Positions 34,213-42,507 of a stretch of 64,000 bases of DNA are shown here, one piece after another. The stretch's first letter is position 1. Each line of letters begins with the position of its first letter. The DNA is from Aequorivita sublithincola DSM 14238 (GTDB lineage Bacteria > Bacteroidota > Bacteroidia > Flavobacteriales > Flavobacteriaceae): assembly GCF_000265385.1 (NCBI RefSeq), contig NC_018013.1, positions 461,001 to 525,000 of the forward strand, read 5' to 3'. Under the pieces are notes generated by a model. That model was not told where the DNA came from. It made no database searches and saw only the letters and a program-made list of their open reading frames with translations. The translations under genes and the position numbers were made by a program.

Positions 34213-34869
34213 CTGAAACTTAAAACAGTAAAATACATAGCCATCATTTTTATAGTAGCATTTGTATTAAATGTTATTGGCGGTATCGGTCTAAACATCT
34301 GGGGGCTTTCATCTATTTTTGAAGCTAACAACAGTTCTACTCTAACTGAAATAGAGCGCTTACATTACCAAAAAGAAAAAATGCTTCGCGATTATTACAA
34401 CCCACTTGTGGATAGTCTTCTTGACGCAAACCCAAAAGTTGCAATAGCCTATATAGACAGTGTTTTAATTAGATATCCATACGAATATCAAATGGCTCTA
34501 AAAAAAGGTGTGGGATATTATAGAATTGATTCTATAGAAAAAGCTATCTTCTTTTTTGAGAAAGCAATGGAAATGCGCGATGAAGAATATCCACAGGCAC
34601 TTCAATATAAAGCTTGGGCATTGTCTGATCTTAAAAAATATGACGAGGCAATTATTCAATTTGAAAAAGCTTCAAAACTATCAAACGGTTACGAAAACGA
34701 ACTGTATATCGCAGAAACCTATGAGTTAAAAGAAAACACCAAAGAAGCTATCAAATACTACAAACTCTTCCTTTCAAATCTTGAATCCTTAAATTCAAAC
34801 CTTCAATATTGGGAGAAAATTAGAGACGTTAAAAAGAAAATCGCTGCATTAGAACTACTGAAAAAATAA
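34213..34869 (+). CDS. TPR membrane protein, probable CTG start
   Basis: From ATG 34381 the protein would be 162 soluble residues, but the frame is open upstream to 34177 and reads a basic start and a membrane helix (MKLKTVKYIAIIFIVAFVLN if CTG 34213 is used). No ATG, GTG or TTG exists in frame between 34177 and 34381, so CTG is the most likely start and gives 218 residues. The rest contains tetratricopeptide-like helices (SIEKAIFFFEKAMEMRDEEY, YKAWALSDLKKYDEAIIQFEKA). Anchored protein-interaction protein of unknown role, alone between nqrA and the T9SS Plug gene. A mutated ATG or a base error in the sequence is an alternative. Confidence 0.7.
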   Translation: MKLKTVKYIAIIFIVAFVLNVIGGIGLNIWGLSSIFEANNSSTLTEIERLHYQKEKMLRDYYNPLVDSLLDANPKVAIAYIDSVLIRYPYEYQMALKKGVGYYRIDSIEKAIFFFEKAMEMRDEEYPQALQYKAWALSDLKKYDEAIIQFEKASKLSNGYENELYIAETYELKENTKEAIKYYKLFLSNLESLNSNLQYWEKIRDVKKKIAALELLKK

Positions 34870-35028
34870 CGAAAACTAATTTTAAAACAGATTACCAACA
34901 CTTCACTTCCTAAATGTTTACTCTATATATCCTTTACAAATCCACCACTAACGCCAAAGCTTTGGTTCATATAACACAAACCAACATCACATTTCTAAAC
35001 CCACTATCTCAAAAGGCACAAAATTTGT

Positions 35029-35036
35029 TATCTTAG
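35029..35036 (+). promoter_or_regulatory. Possible -7 box (TATCTTAG) before the Plug gene
   Basis: One mismatch to TAnnTTTG, 17 nt before the ATG at 35054. The rest of 34870-35053 shows no gene. Confidence 0.4.
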
Positions 35037-35053
35037 CTTTTTAAACCAACATC

Positions 35054-36307
35054 ATGTTAAAAACACTTTCTGCAACCCTTCTTTTATTGCTAACCTCCTT
35101 CCCTATCTTCTCCCAAATCGTGGAAAAAATAGAACCTTCATATATAAGCACCATACAATTTCGTGGCGCTACAGACCAAAGCCAATTGCCTATTATCAAT
35201 TTAGGCAACCGTGTTCAGCTATCTTTTGATGCGCTCAATGGCGAAGAAGAAGATTACTATTACACCATAACCCACTACAATTTTGATTGGTCACCAAGTG
35301 ATCTTTCCAAAAGTGAATACTTGGATGGTTTTGATGAAGTTCGGATTCAGAACTACCAAAACTCCTTGAATACACTCCAAATTTTTTCGCATTATGAGCT
35401 TACTATCCCAAACCGTGACACTCGCGCAATAGAAAAAAGCGGTAACTACCTGCTCAGTATCTTTAATAGCGATAATGAACTTGTATTTACCAGAAAATTT
35501 TTGGTTGTTGAAAACATTGCCAGCGTTGCTGTAGAAATAAAACGAGCCCGAAACTTGAAAGTGATTAATGAAAAGCAAGTGGTTCAGTTTAGCATAAATT
35601 CGCCAAACTTATTGTTAATAAACCCAAAGCAAACGGTGAAAACTCTCGTGCTCCAAAATAGCAACCTAAAAGCTGCAATCACAGATTTGGTTCCGCAATA
35701 TACAATGGGCAACGAGCTGATCTACAAATACGATACTGAAGCCTATTTTGGTGGTGGTAATGAATTTCTTGCTTTTGACAATAAAGACGAACGTTCTGCC
35801 ACCAACGGCGTTCGCTACATTGAACTTACGGATGTTTATGAAAACTTTCTCTACACAAACATTCCGAGGTATGACAGACCTTATACATACAACCCAGACA
35901 TAAACGGAAATTTTGTGGTTCGTAATGTTGATGCCCAAAATCAAGACATTGAAGCGGAATATGTGCGCATGCACTTTAATCTACAATATTATAACGATTT
36001 AGGCGATAAGGAACTTCACATTTATGGCAATTTCAACAATTGGACCATAGATGGGAGCACTTATATGAAATACGACGAAAAAAGTGATACTTTCCGAAAC
36101 TCCCGTCTTTTTAAACAAGGATATTACAACTATAAATATGTAGTAGTAAACCGTGATGGAAGCATAGACGAAGGCGCAGTAGGCGGTGATTTTTGGCAAA
36201 CGGAAAACGATTATACAGTAGTGGTTTATTTTCGTGATTTAGGCGCTAGATACGATCGTATTATAGGCATAGGCGGCGCGAACTCTACGAATATCACCAA
36301 TAATTAA
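35054..36307 (+). CDS. Type IX secretion system Plug protein (DUF5103)
   Basis: 417-residue exported protein with a signal peptide (1-20, FPIFSQ) and the DUF5103 pattern: an N-terminal immunoglobulin-like domain (IQFRGATDQSQLPIINLG), the segment YYYTITHYNFDWSPSDLSKSEYLDGF, then a C-terminal domain with YNDLGDKELHIYGNFNNW. In Flavobacterium johnsoniae the Plug protein closes the periplasmic side of the SprA translocon. It is the gene upstream of a DUF3667 protein. Six T9SS cargo proteins in this window fit its presence. Confidence 0.85.
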   Translation: MLKTLSATLLLLLTSFPIFSQIVEKIEPSYISTIQFRGATDQSQLPIINLGNRVQLSFDALNGEEEDYYYTITHYNFDWSPSDLSKSEYLDGFDEVRIQNYQNSLNTLQIFSHYELTIPNRDTRAIEKSGNYLLSIFNSDNELVFTRKFLVVENIASVAVEIKRARNLKVINEKQVVQFSINSPNLLLINPKQTVKTLVLQNSNLKAAITDLVPQYTMGNELIYKYDTEAYFGGGNEFLAFDNKDERSATNGVRYIELTDVYENFLYTNIPRYDRPYTYNPDINGNFVVRNVDAQNQDIEAEYVRMHFNLQYYNDLGDKELHIYGNFNNWTIDGSTYMKYDEKSDTFRNSRLFKQGYYNYKYVVVNRDGSIDEGAVGGDFWQTENDYTVVVYFRDLGARYDRIIGIGGANSTNITNN

Positions 36308-36352
36308 TCTCTTCTATCTGACTAGAAACTGAAATAATCTTCAAGTATTTTA

Positions 36353-37444
36353 ATGGTACGGAAAAGTAAAAAAAGCAAAATCTCCAGCAGCAGAAAATCA
36401 CTGCAATATCGTGGAACCAAATGCTTGAACTGTGAACATCCGCTTGATAAAAGCGATTTATATTGCCCAAATTGTTCTCAACTTAATAGTGACAAACAAC
36501 TTTCAGCCAAAGATTTTTTCGGAGAATTTTTAAGCAGCATCTTCGTTTACGATTCTCGATTGCGAAAAACGCTGAATAATCTTCTATTCCGTCCAGGAAA
36601 AATTACAAGAAATTACGTAGATGGACAAAGATTAAAATATGCCAACCCTTTTCGGTTCTTTTTGAGTGTGTCTATCATCTATTTTTTAGCAACTGGATTG
36701 ATTAATTTTTTCACTCCAAATGAAGAAATTGTTAGTAGAAACTCTGAACCAATAAGCGGATTTAATGCAATGATGGATTCTATTTCTGCAAATACATCAA
36801 GAACAATTAAGTACGCAGATTCCATCGGAAAGGAAAAGTCTAAGGAACCTTTGAAGTATTATTCAGATAAAGAGCTAGACGCTATGTCTTTCACGGAAAG
36901 TTATAACGAACGGTTTTCGCTATACAATGATTTTTATGAAAAGTACAAAATAAAAAACCCTGTAATTGCCTTGGACAGTTTACATCACAGAAATACGGCA
37001 CTCAATAGATGGGTTTATTCCAAAAACTCAACTGTGGAAAAGATTAGTGAAAATCCTACGGAATTCGCGCAATTTTTACTCACCAAAATACCTTTTTTTC
37101 TTTTCTTCTTTGCACCACTATTTGCCCTGTTTTTTTGGTTGATTTACTCTTGGAAAAAATATACCTATATGGAGCATATGGTTTTCATCTTTCATATATT
37201 TAGTTTCATATTTTTAGCTTTGCTCATAGCTATAATACCGGACACACTAATTGGGAATAAGTTTTTCATCAGTTGCTTCTTTCTTTTTATTGGTCCATTT
37301 TATTTCTATAAAGCTTTGCGAAATTTTTATCATCAAAGCAGGGCGCTAACTTTATTAAAATTTGTATTTTTAAGCACTGTATTCGTAATAGGATTAACTT
37401 TTGCCGCAACAATTTTTGTGGTAGCAAGTGTAGCAATTTATTAA
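36353..37444 (+). CDS. DUF3667 membrane protein with zinc ribbon
   Basis: 363 residues: an N-terminal zinc-ribbon (CLNCEHPLDKSDLYCPNCSQ, two CxxC pairs), the DUF3667 core (LRKTLNNLLFRPGKITRNYVDGQRLKYANPFRFFLSVSIIYFL) with a membrane helix, a charged middle, and about four C-terminal helices. The function of the family is unknown. Its stop is 1 nt from the ApaG ATG, so they are cotranscribed. Confidence 0.88.
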   Translation: MVRKSKKSKISSSRKSLQYRGTKCLNCEHPLDKSDLYCPNCSQLNSDKQLSAKDFFGEFLSSIFVYDSRLRKTLNNLLFRPGKITRNYVDGQRLKYANPFRFFLSVSIIYFLATGLINFFTPNEEIVSRNSEPISGFNAMMDSISANTSRTIKYADSIGKEKSKEPLKYYSDKELDAMSFTESYNERFSLYNDFYEKYKIKNPVIALDSLHHRNTALNRWVYSKNSTVEKISENPTEFAQFLLTKIPFFLFFFAPLFALFFWLIYSWKKYTYMEHMVFIFHIFSFIFLALLIAIIPDTLIGNKFFISCFFLFIGPFYFYKALRNFYHQSRALTLLKFVFLSTVFVIGLTFAATIFVVASVAIY

Positions 37445-37445
37445 A

Positions 37446-37832
37446 ATGGTTCAACAAGTAACACAAGGAATTAAAATTTCGGTAAAAACCGAATTTGATG
37501 GCACGTTTTACAAAAATCGTAAAATGCAGTATGCCTTTGCCTACAACATTACTATTGAAAACCAAAGCAAAGACACGGTGCAGCTAACTTCTCGTAGCTG
37601 GAAAATAAAAGATTCTCTCAACAATACTGAAATTGTAGAAGGCGAAGGCGTAATAGGCCAAAAACCGATACTGCTACCAGGAGAAAAACATAGTTACACC
37701 AGTGGCTGTCTTTTATTCTCTCCTTTTGGAGCAATGAAAGGTCATTATAATATGGTAAACTTTGCGACTACCCGAAAGTTTAGGGTTTCAATTCCGCTTT
37801 TTAATTTGAGTGCGCCTTTTTCAATGAATTAA
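37446..37832 (+). CDS. apaG: ApaG domain protein
   Basis: 128-residue fibronectin-like beta-sandwich. The family core is visible: YAFAYNITIENQSKDTVQLTSRSWKIKDSLNNTEIVEGEGVIGQKPILLPGEKHSYTSG. ApaG was linked to Co/Mg resistance in enterobacteria; the biochemical role is unclear. It starts 1 nt after the DUF3667 gene. Confidence 0.92.
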   Translation: MVQQVTQGIKISVKTEFDGTFYKNRKMQYAFAYNITIENQSKDTVQLTSRSWKIKDSLNNTEIVEGEGVIGQKPILLPGEKHSYTSGCLLFSPFGAMKGHYNMVNFATTRKFRVSIPLFNLSAPFSMN

Positions 37833-37880
37833 AAACCTCTAACCCGTCCTCGTGGGTAATTTCAAACTCCTTTATATTTA

Positions 37881-37931
37881 TTATTGACAGATTATAATTA
37901 TCAATAATCTAGCGCGCGATGAATCGCGTGC
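37881..37931. repeat. Two inverted repeats after apaG
   Basis: Arms ttattga/tcaataa (37881-37887, 37901-37907), then gcgcgcgat/atcgcgtgc (37912-37920, 37923-37931, one mismatch). The GC-rich palindrome stands out in an AT-rich gap between convergent genes and may be a bidirectional terminator or a dispersed palindrome. Confidence 0.55.
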
Positions 37932-38639
37932 CTACCTTAATACAGAATTACTAATCACTTGCTTCTGCAAATCTTCATAACGCATTTCAACAATTTCTTT
38001 CTTTCTAACAATTTGGGTAATGCTTTTGGTTTTTATAAAACCTCGGTCCATTATTAAGTTACTGTTCAAATCACCTTCGCCAGCTGTTTTATGAAATTGA
38101 AGTAATTCTTCTTGGGAAGGTTTTATAGTTTCAAACAAGAATTTAGAAAACCATTTTTCACGCTTTTCCTTAATATTGGTTGGGTACAATGGTGAAGAAG
38201 ACCAGATTTGCGGCGCCAAAGGTTCTTCAGAAAAATGATAGTCCGAACCATCCCAAACCAATTGAAACAATTGTACTTCAGATTTCCATTCAACTAAAAT
38301 TGCTGTAAAAGGTTCTATTCCGTTGAAATCGTAGTTTTTAACTTCACTTTTTAAATCCATACATTTCAGCAAATCTTTTACAACTAGCCCTCTACTTTTT
38401 CGATAAAAAGGTTTTCGCTCGTGAGCAACAAAACCGCCATTCATTAAAGTTACCGCTCTTTTCATTTCGCTAACACCAATCCAAGTTCCTCCTGCAACGC
38501 CATCCTTCGGATAAGGCAATTGCACGCCATCTTCTTCATATATTTTCGGTGGAAAAGTTTCGCGTCCCGGAGCTTCATCTCGGTTTGAAGTCAGTATAAA
38601 ATCGTTATTTGATTTTGGAATAAACGTTACGGTACACAT
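37932..38639 (-). CDS. NRDE family protein (TANGO2-like)
   Basis: 235 residues starting MCTVTFIPKSNNDFILTSNRDE, with the family-defining NRDE motif at 19-22 and a Cys at position 2 that in this Ntn-hydrolase-like fold could be the processed nucleophile. Other family phrases: GGTWIGVSEMKRAVTLMNGG. Function of the family is not established in bacteria. Convergent with apaG. Confidence 0.88.
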   Translation of the reverse strand: MCTVTFIPKSNNDFILTSNRDEAPGRETFPPKIYEEDGVQLPYPKDGVAGGTWIGVSEMKRAVTLMNGGFVAHERKPFYRKSRGLVVKDLLKCMDLKSEVKNYDFNGIEPFTAILVEWKSEVQLFQLVWDGSDYHFSEEPLAPQIWSSSPLYPTNIKEKREKWFSKFLFETIKPSQEELLQFHKTAGEGDLNSNLIMDRGFIKTKSITQIVRKKEIVEMRYEDLQKQVISNSVLR

Positions 38640-38652
38640 TTTTAAAAAAGTA

Positions 38653-38673
38653 TTCAGTGTTCAGTGTTCAGTA
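38653..38673. repeat. Three heptamers ttcagtg
   Basis: ttcagtg, ttcagtg, ttcagta in the gap between the NRDE gene and pruA, followed around 38740-38770 by related words (gcctactgctactgaacact). Same 7-bp period as other arrays. Confidence 0.65.
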
Positions 38674-38779
38674 AAACTAGGAAATAAAGTGAGTTCTTGT
38701 TATAAAAAACAAACAGATATTAATTTTTCTATTCCCAAAACTGCCTACTGCTACTGAACACTGATCACTAAAAAAATTG

Positions 38780-38787
38780 TACCTTTG
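38780..38787 (+). promoter_or_regulatory. -7 box (TACCTTTG) before pruA
   Basis: Exact TAnnTTTG match 31 nt before the ATG at 38819. It rules out the in-frame TTG at 38777 as start, because that codon lies upstream of the transcription start. Confidence 0.65.
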
Positions 38788-38818
38788 CAATCTTCATAAA
38801 TATAAAAATAAAACAGTT

Positions 38819-40444
38819 ATGGGAAATGGATTTTTTGAAGTGCCAATCGCCGTAAATGAGCCTATTAAAAGCTACGCGCCAGGCTCTCCGGAACGCGAAG
38901 AAGTACTTAATACTTACAGAGAAATGTACAAGGCAAAAATAGAAGTGCCTTTATTTATTAATGGAAAAGAGGTTAAAACTAAAGAAACCGCTACTATGTC
39001 TCCGCCGCACGACCATAAACACGTGTTGGGAACTTACTATAAAGCTACCAAAAAAAATGTAGAGGAAGCAATTTCGACTGCATTGGAAGCCAGAAAAAAA
39101 TGGTCTGTAATGCCTTGGGAACAACGTGCTGGAATTTTTCTTCGTGCTGCGGAATTACTTGCAGGTCCATATAGAGCAAAAATAAACGCGGCTACAATGC
39201 TTGGCCAGTCTAAAAATATTTATCAAGCCGAAATTGATTCAGCTTGTGAACTTATTGATTTCTTAAGATTCAACGTTCAGTATATGACCGAAATATATGC
39301 AGAGCAGCCAAAATCTACTTCTGCAGCTTGGAACCGCATTGAATACAGACCTTTGGAAGGATTTATTTATGCAATTACACCTTTCAACTTTACAGCTATC
39401 GCCGGAAACCTTCCTGCAAGTGCTGCGATGATGGGCAACGTAGTTGTTTGGAAACCAAGTAATACGCAAGTTTATTCCGCAAAAGTAATTATGGATGTTT
39501 TCCGTGAAGCGGGCGTTCCTGCTGGCGTTATCAATATGGTAATGGGAGATGCTGCTATGATTTCTGACACGCTTATGGCGAGTCCAGATTTTAGTGGCGT
39601 TCACTTTACTGGTTCAACAGGAGTTTTTCAAGGAATTTGGAAGAAAATTGGCGACAATATTACAAACTATAAAACCTACCCACGTATCGTAGGTGAAACT
39701 GGTGGGAAAGATTTTATTGTTGCGCACAAAACCTCAAACCCAAAACAAGTTGCCACTGCAATGGCGCGTGGCGCTTTTGAATTTCAAGGACAAAAATGTA
39801 GCGCGGCCAGCCGTTGCTATATTTCAAAAAGTATCTGGGAGGAAGTAAAAACAAATCTAGTTGACGATATCCGTTCCTTTAAAATGGGAACTCCAGAAGA
39901 TATGGGCAACTTTATTACTGCAGTTATTAGCGAAAGTTCTTTTGACAAACTAGCAAAATATATTGATGCTGCCAAAAAAGATAAAAACGTTGAAATTATT
40001 GCTGGTGGAAATTATGACAAGAGCAAAGGGTACTTTATTGAACCTACTGTAATCGTGGTGAAAGATCCTAAATACACAACGATGTGTGATGAACTTTTTG
40101 GCCCTGTATTGACCGTCTATGTTTATGACGATAAAAAGTGGGAAGAAACTTTGCAACTAGTTGATGAAACTAGCGAATACGCTTTAACTGGAGCTGTTTT
40201 TAGTGAAGACAGATATGCTTTGGAAGAAGCCGTAAAAGCGCTTGAAAACGCAGCAGGTAACTTCTACATTAACGACAAACCAACTGGAGCCGTTGTAGGC
40301 CAACAACCTTTTGGAGGGGCTCGTGCAAGTGGAACTAATGACAAAGCAGGAAGCAAGCAAAACCTATACCGATGGATTTCTCCTAGAATGGTGAAGGAAA
40401 CTTTTGTTTCACCTACAGATTATAGATATCCGTTCTTAGGATAA
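38819..40444 (+). CDS. pruA: L-glutamate gamma-semialdehyde dehydrogenase (1-pyrroline-5-carboxylate dehydrogenase)
   Basis: NAD-dependent enzyme of proline catabolism producing glutamate, 541 residues from ATG 38819 (a TTG at 38777 is upstream of the promoter box's transcription start). Motifs: FAITPFNFTAIAGNLPASAAMMGN-like cofactor region, VGETGGKDFIVAH (general base Glu), and the nucleophile Cys in FEFQGQKCSAASRCY. The C-terminal NLYRWISPRMVKETF is typical of the mono-functional P5C dehydrogenase group. No proline dehydrogenase gene in the window. Followed by a strong bidirectional terminator. Confidence 0.96.
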   Translation: MGNGFFEVPIAVNEPIKSYAPGSPEREEVLNTYREMYKAKIEVPLFINGKEVKTKETATMSPPHDHKHVLGTYYKATKKNVEEAISTALEARKKWSVMPWEQRAGIFLRAAELLAGPYRAKINAATMLGQSKNIYQAEIDSACELIDFLRFNVQYMTEIYAEQPKSTSAAWNRIEYRPLEGFIYAITPFNFTAIAGNLPASAAMMGNVVVWKPSNTQVYSAKVIMDVFREAGVPAGVINMVMGDAAMISDTLMASPDFSGVHFTGSTGVFQGIWKKIGDNITNYKTYPRIVGETGGKDFIVAHKTSNPKQVATAMARGAFEFQGQKCSAASRCYISKSIWEEVKTNLVDDIRSFKMGTPEDMGNFITAVISESSFDKLAKYIDAAKKDKNVEIIAGGNYDKSKGYFIEPTVIVVKDPKYTTMCDELFGPVLTVYVYDDKKWEETLQLVDETSEYALTGAVFSEDRYALEEAVKALENAAGNFYINDKPTGAVVGQQPFGGARASGTNDKAGSKQNLYRWISPRMVKETFVSPTDYRYPFLG

Positions 40445-40464
40445 TCTTTTGATTGAAATCATAA

Positions 40465-40500
40465 AAAAACCCATTCTGAATTATTTCAGAATGGGTTTTT
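40465..40500. terminator. Bidirectional terminator between pruA and an Omp28-like gene
   Basis: Perfect 16-bp arms aaaaacccattctgaa / ttcagaatgggttttt around a 4-nt loop, with A and T runs on both sides, between convergent genes. Confidence 0.92.
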
Positions 40501-40521
40501 AAGTTTTAGTAAACCTGTATA

Positions 40522-41829
40522 TTAATAATACGTTTTATTTTCTCCTATCACAGCATGCTGCGAATTCTTCGCCGTATCGTCTGCTTTTACAACCATAACC
40601 ACAAAACTTAGGTTTGCAGCGTTGTATTCAGCTGGAATTGCAAAAGTATAGGTCTTTTTATATTCTTCATAAGCCGTCGTTTGTGGAATATTATCTCCAA
40701 AAAGTCCAGAAAGTGAATTACGCAATGCATCATTGTGAACAAAATCTTTAATTGGATCTCCCTTTCCAAAATAAGGACTCTTAGGGTTTTTCGTGAAATA
40801 ATTGGCCTGATCTTGAATTATACCGCTTTCTAATAAATATACTACCAACTTATCTCCTGTTTCCGATCCATTTTTGTAAACTACTTTTGCATCTACAGTA
40901 AGAGTAGAACCAACAACGCGTGAATTTATAGCAATGGAAAGATCTGTTTCTAAACCAGCCATACTCGTTACAAGATCATAATCATAAATAAGTGTTGGAG
41001 AATTCCAAGGCGTAGTTCTATTTAGCTCAGTTTGCGGAAAAGCATCTGGCACATTAAATCTTGCTTGAAGATCATTAACTTGTGAAAAATTCATAATGTC
41101 AACAACAGATCCCGATTCATGAATTGCAAGTACCGAAACGTGATCGGTCAATGACTGAATAGAGTCCATTGCCACCAAAGCTTTTAAGCAGAAACCACAC
41201 CATACACCTGTGTAATCTTCCAAAACTACATTTCTTTTCGGGATATATACGGTAAAGTTTTTCAAGGAAGTGGTAAGTGTTTCACCATTAACTATATATT
41301 CTGCATATACTTCGAAAGCTGCTTCTGTTGAAGAGGAATATGTAAATCCTGAAATTGGAGCTCCATTTACATAAAATGTAGCATCAGCTGCAGTGTTATT
41401 TCCATCGGAATCGAGCAAACCGAAAGTAATGGTTTGGTTATTCATAGCTCTTGTAACATCAATAGTAAGTGCGCGTTGAGACTCTGCTATAACTTCAAAG
41501 TTTAGAACGTTACTTGTAGCAGTACCATAAATAGCTTTTACGACAAAAGTTCCTACTTCTGAAAAAGTATAAGACGAGCCCAGTATTTCAGCATCGTTCA
41601 CATATAATTTTGCATTTGAAGTATAGTCCGCTCCATCACTACCAGAAATTATAAAATTAACTTGTTCATTTACTGATAATACTTCTGTAGCATTGGTACC
41701 AGCATCACTCGCAAGAGTAATAGCAAGGGTTTCAGTTGGAGCCCCAAGTGGATCTTCTTTTTTGCTACAACCAACAATGGCTATAAAAGCAAAAAGAAAT
41801 AAAATTTTGAAATAGGGATAAGTTCGCAT
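40522..41829 (-). CDS. Omp28-like lipoprotein with CxxC
   Basis: 435-residue lipoprotein: signal with lipobox ending Cys21 (AIVGC), two Ig-like beta domains, then an Omp28-type thioredoxin-like domain with VVLEDYTGVWCGFC (Cys211, Cys214) and a C-terminal beta domain. Omp28 proteins of Porphyromonas are surface lipoproteins; the thiol site here suggests redox or metal binding. It is divergent from a TlpA-like gene, and two related T9SS-targeted proteins lie 3.5 kb downstream. Function unknown. Confidence 0.85.
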   Translation of the reverse strand: MRTYPYFKILFLFAFIAIVGCSKKEDPLGAPTETLAITLASDAGTNATEVLSVNEQVNFIISGSDGADYTSNAKLYVNDAEILGSSYTFSEVGTFVVKAIYGTATSNVLNFEVIAESQRALTIDVTRAMNNQTITFGLLDSDGNNTAADATFYVNGAPISGFTYSSSTEAAFEVYAEYIVNGETLTTSLKNFTVYIPKRNVVLEDYTGVWCGFCLKALVAMDSIQSLTDHVSVLAIHESGSVVDIMNFSQVNDLQARFNVPDAFPQTELNRTTPWNSPTLIYDYDLVTSMAGLETDLSIAINSRVVGSTLTVDAKVVYKNGSETGDKLVVYLLESGIIQDQANYFTKNPKSPYFGKGDPIKDFVHNDALRNSLSGLFGDNIPQTTAYEEYKKTYTFAIPAEYNAANLSFVVMVVKADDTAKNSQHAVIGENKTYY

Positions 41830-41859
41830 AATAACAGATAGTTAAATAAAATTTATTGG

Positions 41860-41867
41860 CTAATATA
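41860..41867 (-). promoter_or_regulatory. Possible -7 box (TATATTAG on minus strand)
   Basis: One mismatch to TAnnTTTG; 30 nt before the ATG of the Omp28-like gene at 41829. Confidence 0.35.
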
Positions 41868-41993
41868 ACCCATTTATGAAAACAGGCACGGTTTTGGAAT
41901 GTTAAATCCATAACTTTCAGCAATACAAAGTTAAGTATTTATTAAAAAAAACTTAATATTGCTATTCATTAATAAATAATAAAATTTTCTTGG

Positions 41994-42482
41994 ATGAAAA
42001 AATTACTTCCCCTTTTGTTCGTATTGGTAGCTTTCAGCGCCATTTCTCAAAATGATTTACCAAAAATAGATATGACTACCTTGGATGGTCAACCAATCAA
42101 TTCAAGTGAATTATCTACTGATGACAATGTAATTGTTGTATCCCTTTGGGCCACGTGGTGTGTTCCATGTATTAAAGAGTTAGATGCCATCAGCGAAATT
42201 TATCCAGATTGGCAGGCAGAAACCAATGTAAAACTATACGCTGTGTCTATTGATGATAGCCGTGGAGTGAAACGCGTAAAACCAATGGTAAACGGAAAAG
42301 GCTGGGAATACACAGTCCTTTTAGACACCAATAATGACTTTAAACGTGCCGTAGGTGCCGCTACAGTGCCACTTACACTTTTGGTTAAAAACAATCAGAT
42401 TGTTTACAGACATTCAGGTTATAGCCCAGGTGCGGAATATGAACTTTATGAAAAAATAAAGGAATTCTCAGCAGCGAACTAA
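41994..42482 (+). CDS. TlpA-like thiol-disulfide oxidoreductase
   Basis: 162-residue exported thioredoxin-fold protein: signal peptide (1-19, FSAISQ), then a TlpA/ResA-type domain with WATWCVPCIKE (Cys56, Cys59) and a cis-Pro loop AATVPLTLLV. Typical of periplasmic reductants. It is 25 nt upstream of the DUF6029-like gene, so probably cotranscribed with it, and divergent from the Omp28-like lipoprotein, which also has a CxxC site. Confidence 0.92.
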   Translation: MKKLLPLLFVLVAFSAISQNDLPKIDMTTLDGQPINSSELSTDDNVIVVSLWATWCVPCIKELDAISEIYPDWQAETNVKLYAVSIDDSRGVKRVKPMVNGKGWEYTVLLDTNNDFKRAVGAATVPLTLLVKNNQIVYRHSGYSPGAEYELYEKIKEFSAAN

Positions 42483-42507
42483 AAAATTTACCAACCAAAC
42501 CTCTACC

